DNA of 64,000 nt from Sphingomonas sp. 8AM (GTDB taxonomy: Bacteria > Pseudomonadota > Alphaproteobacteria > Sphingomonadales > Sphingomonadaceae): NCBI RefSeq assembly GCF_902506455.1, contig NZ_LR733844.1, positions 1,731,660 through 1,795,659 on the forward strand, given 5' to 3'. A model generated the notes under the pieces. The model did no database searches. It saw only the letters and a program-made list of their open reading frames with translations, and was not told where the DNA came from. The translations under genes and the position numbers were made by a program. Positions 63,791 through 64,000 of this stretch are shown here, one piece after another. Position 1 is the stretch's first letter. Each line of letters opens with the position of its first letter.

Positions 63791-64000
63791 TCAGCGTAGC
63801 CAGATCATGGCGGCGGCGAGATGTACGAAGCCGGTGAAGTGGACGGTGCGGCGATCATAACGTGTGGCGAAGCGGCGGAAGTGTTTGAGGCGGCCGAAGC
63901 ATCGTTCGATCTGGTTGCGATGCCTGTAGATGCCTGCATCATGCGGGATGGCGACCTTGCGGTTGCGCTTGGACGGGATGACGGCCGCAGCGTTCATGTC
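63791..64000 (-). CDS. IS5-family transposase, C-terminal part, cut by the window edge
   Basis: The visible 69 residues end AAAMIWLR. They contain the Y(2)R(3)E(6)K catalytic signature in YRHRNQIERCFGRLKHFRR, with the final Glu of the DDE triad, and the KRNRKVAIPHD segment before it. The start and the other two Asp lie beyond the right edge. It sits 13 nt after the DUF481 gene, so the insertion sequence end is between them. Confidence 0.88.
   Translation of the reverse strand, partial: DMNAAAVIPSKRNRKVAIPHDAGIYRHRNQIERCFGRLKHFRRFATRYDRRTVHFTGFVHLAAAMIWLR

Overview
The window is high-GC chromosomal DNA from an alphaproteobacterium, most likely Sphingomonas or a close sphingomonad. The evidence is a PEPxxWA-type C-terminal sorting signal, the dnaA-rpsT and timA-mltA-smr-secB neighbourhoods, the rpmH-rnpA-yidD-yidC-engB operon, and the general resemblance of the housekeeping proteins.

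Layout. 1-11.7 kb: a Kef-type antiporter (cut by the left edge), an Fe-S scaffold protein, cvpA, radA, a secreted duplicated-domain protein, alaS, a PEP-CTERM protein, a Tat-exported M24 peptidase and a dicarboxylate symporter. Two different REP-like palindromes sit between convergent genes. 11.7-28.1 kb: comM (the competence-associated Mg-chelatase-like ATPase) is split in two by a 14,866-bp integrated element. 28.1-31.6 kb: a PGPGW membrane protein, then rpmH, rnpA, yidD, yidC and engB. 31.6-42.8 kb: a small unannotated ORF, GST, cupin, dapE, smr, mltA, a Tim44-like gene, secB, murJ, trpS, a PspC protein, dnaA and rpsT. 42.8-49.7 kb: mutM, then a chain of overlapping genes from ubiE through ubiB, coaBC and dut to a ThiF/MoeB-like gene. 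49.7-64 kb: galU, a phosphatase, acyl-CoA dehydrogenase with a MerR regulator, hisI, purF, an SDR, a CFA synthase, photolyase, an HDAC-like deacetylase, a lipase-like hydrolase, rppH, a DUF481 outer-membrane protein and, at the right edge, the end of an IS5-type insertion sequence.

The element (12567-27437) is the most interesting part. It begins with a large serine integrase 32 bp inside the left junction. The two junctions share only TTATG. Joining them across that sequence restores a continuous, in-frame comM of 502 codons. Inside are phage virion-type (ejection or tail-like) genes, a Bro-N antirepressor, and a tightly packed four-gene operon made of an XRE-ImmA/IrrE peptidase, a PIN-like protein and two unknown small proteins. 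A three-helix membrane protein diverges from that operon. There is also a second, small serine recombinase with a palindromic res-like site, a divergent SF2 helicase, a low-GC orphan gene and a winged-helix regulator. No terminase, portal, capsid or tail-tube gene is visible. The element is therefore either a decayed prophage or, more interestingly, a phage satellite-like island that switches comM off while integrated.

Coordinates and reading frames were worked out by hand. Functions are assigned from motifs and remembered family features, not from database searches.
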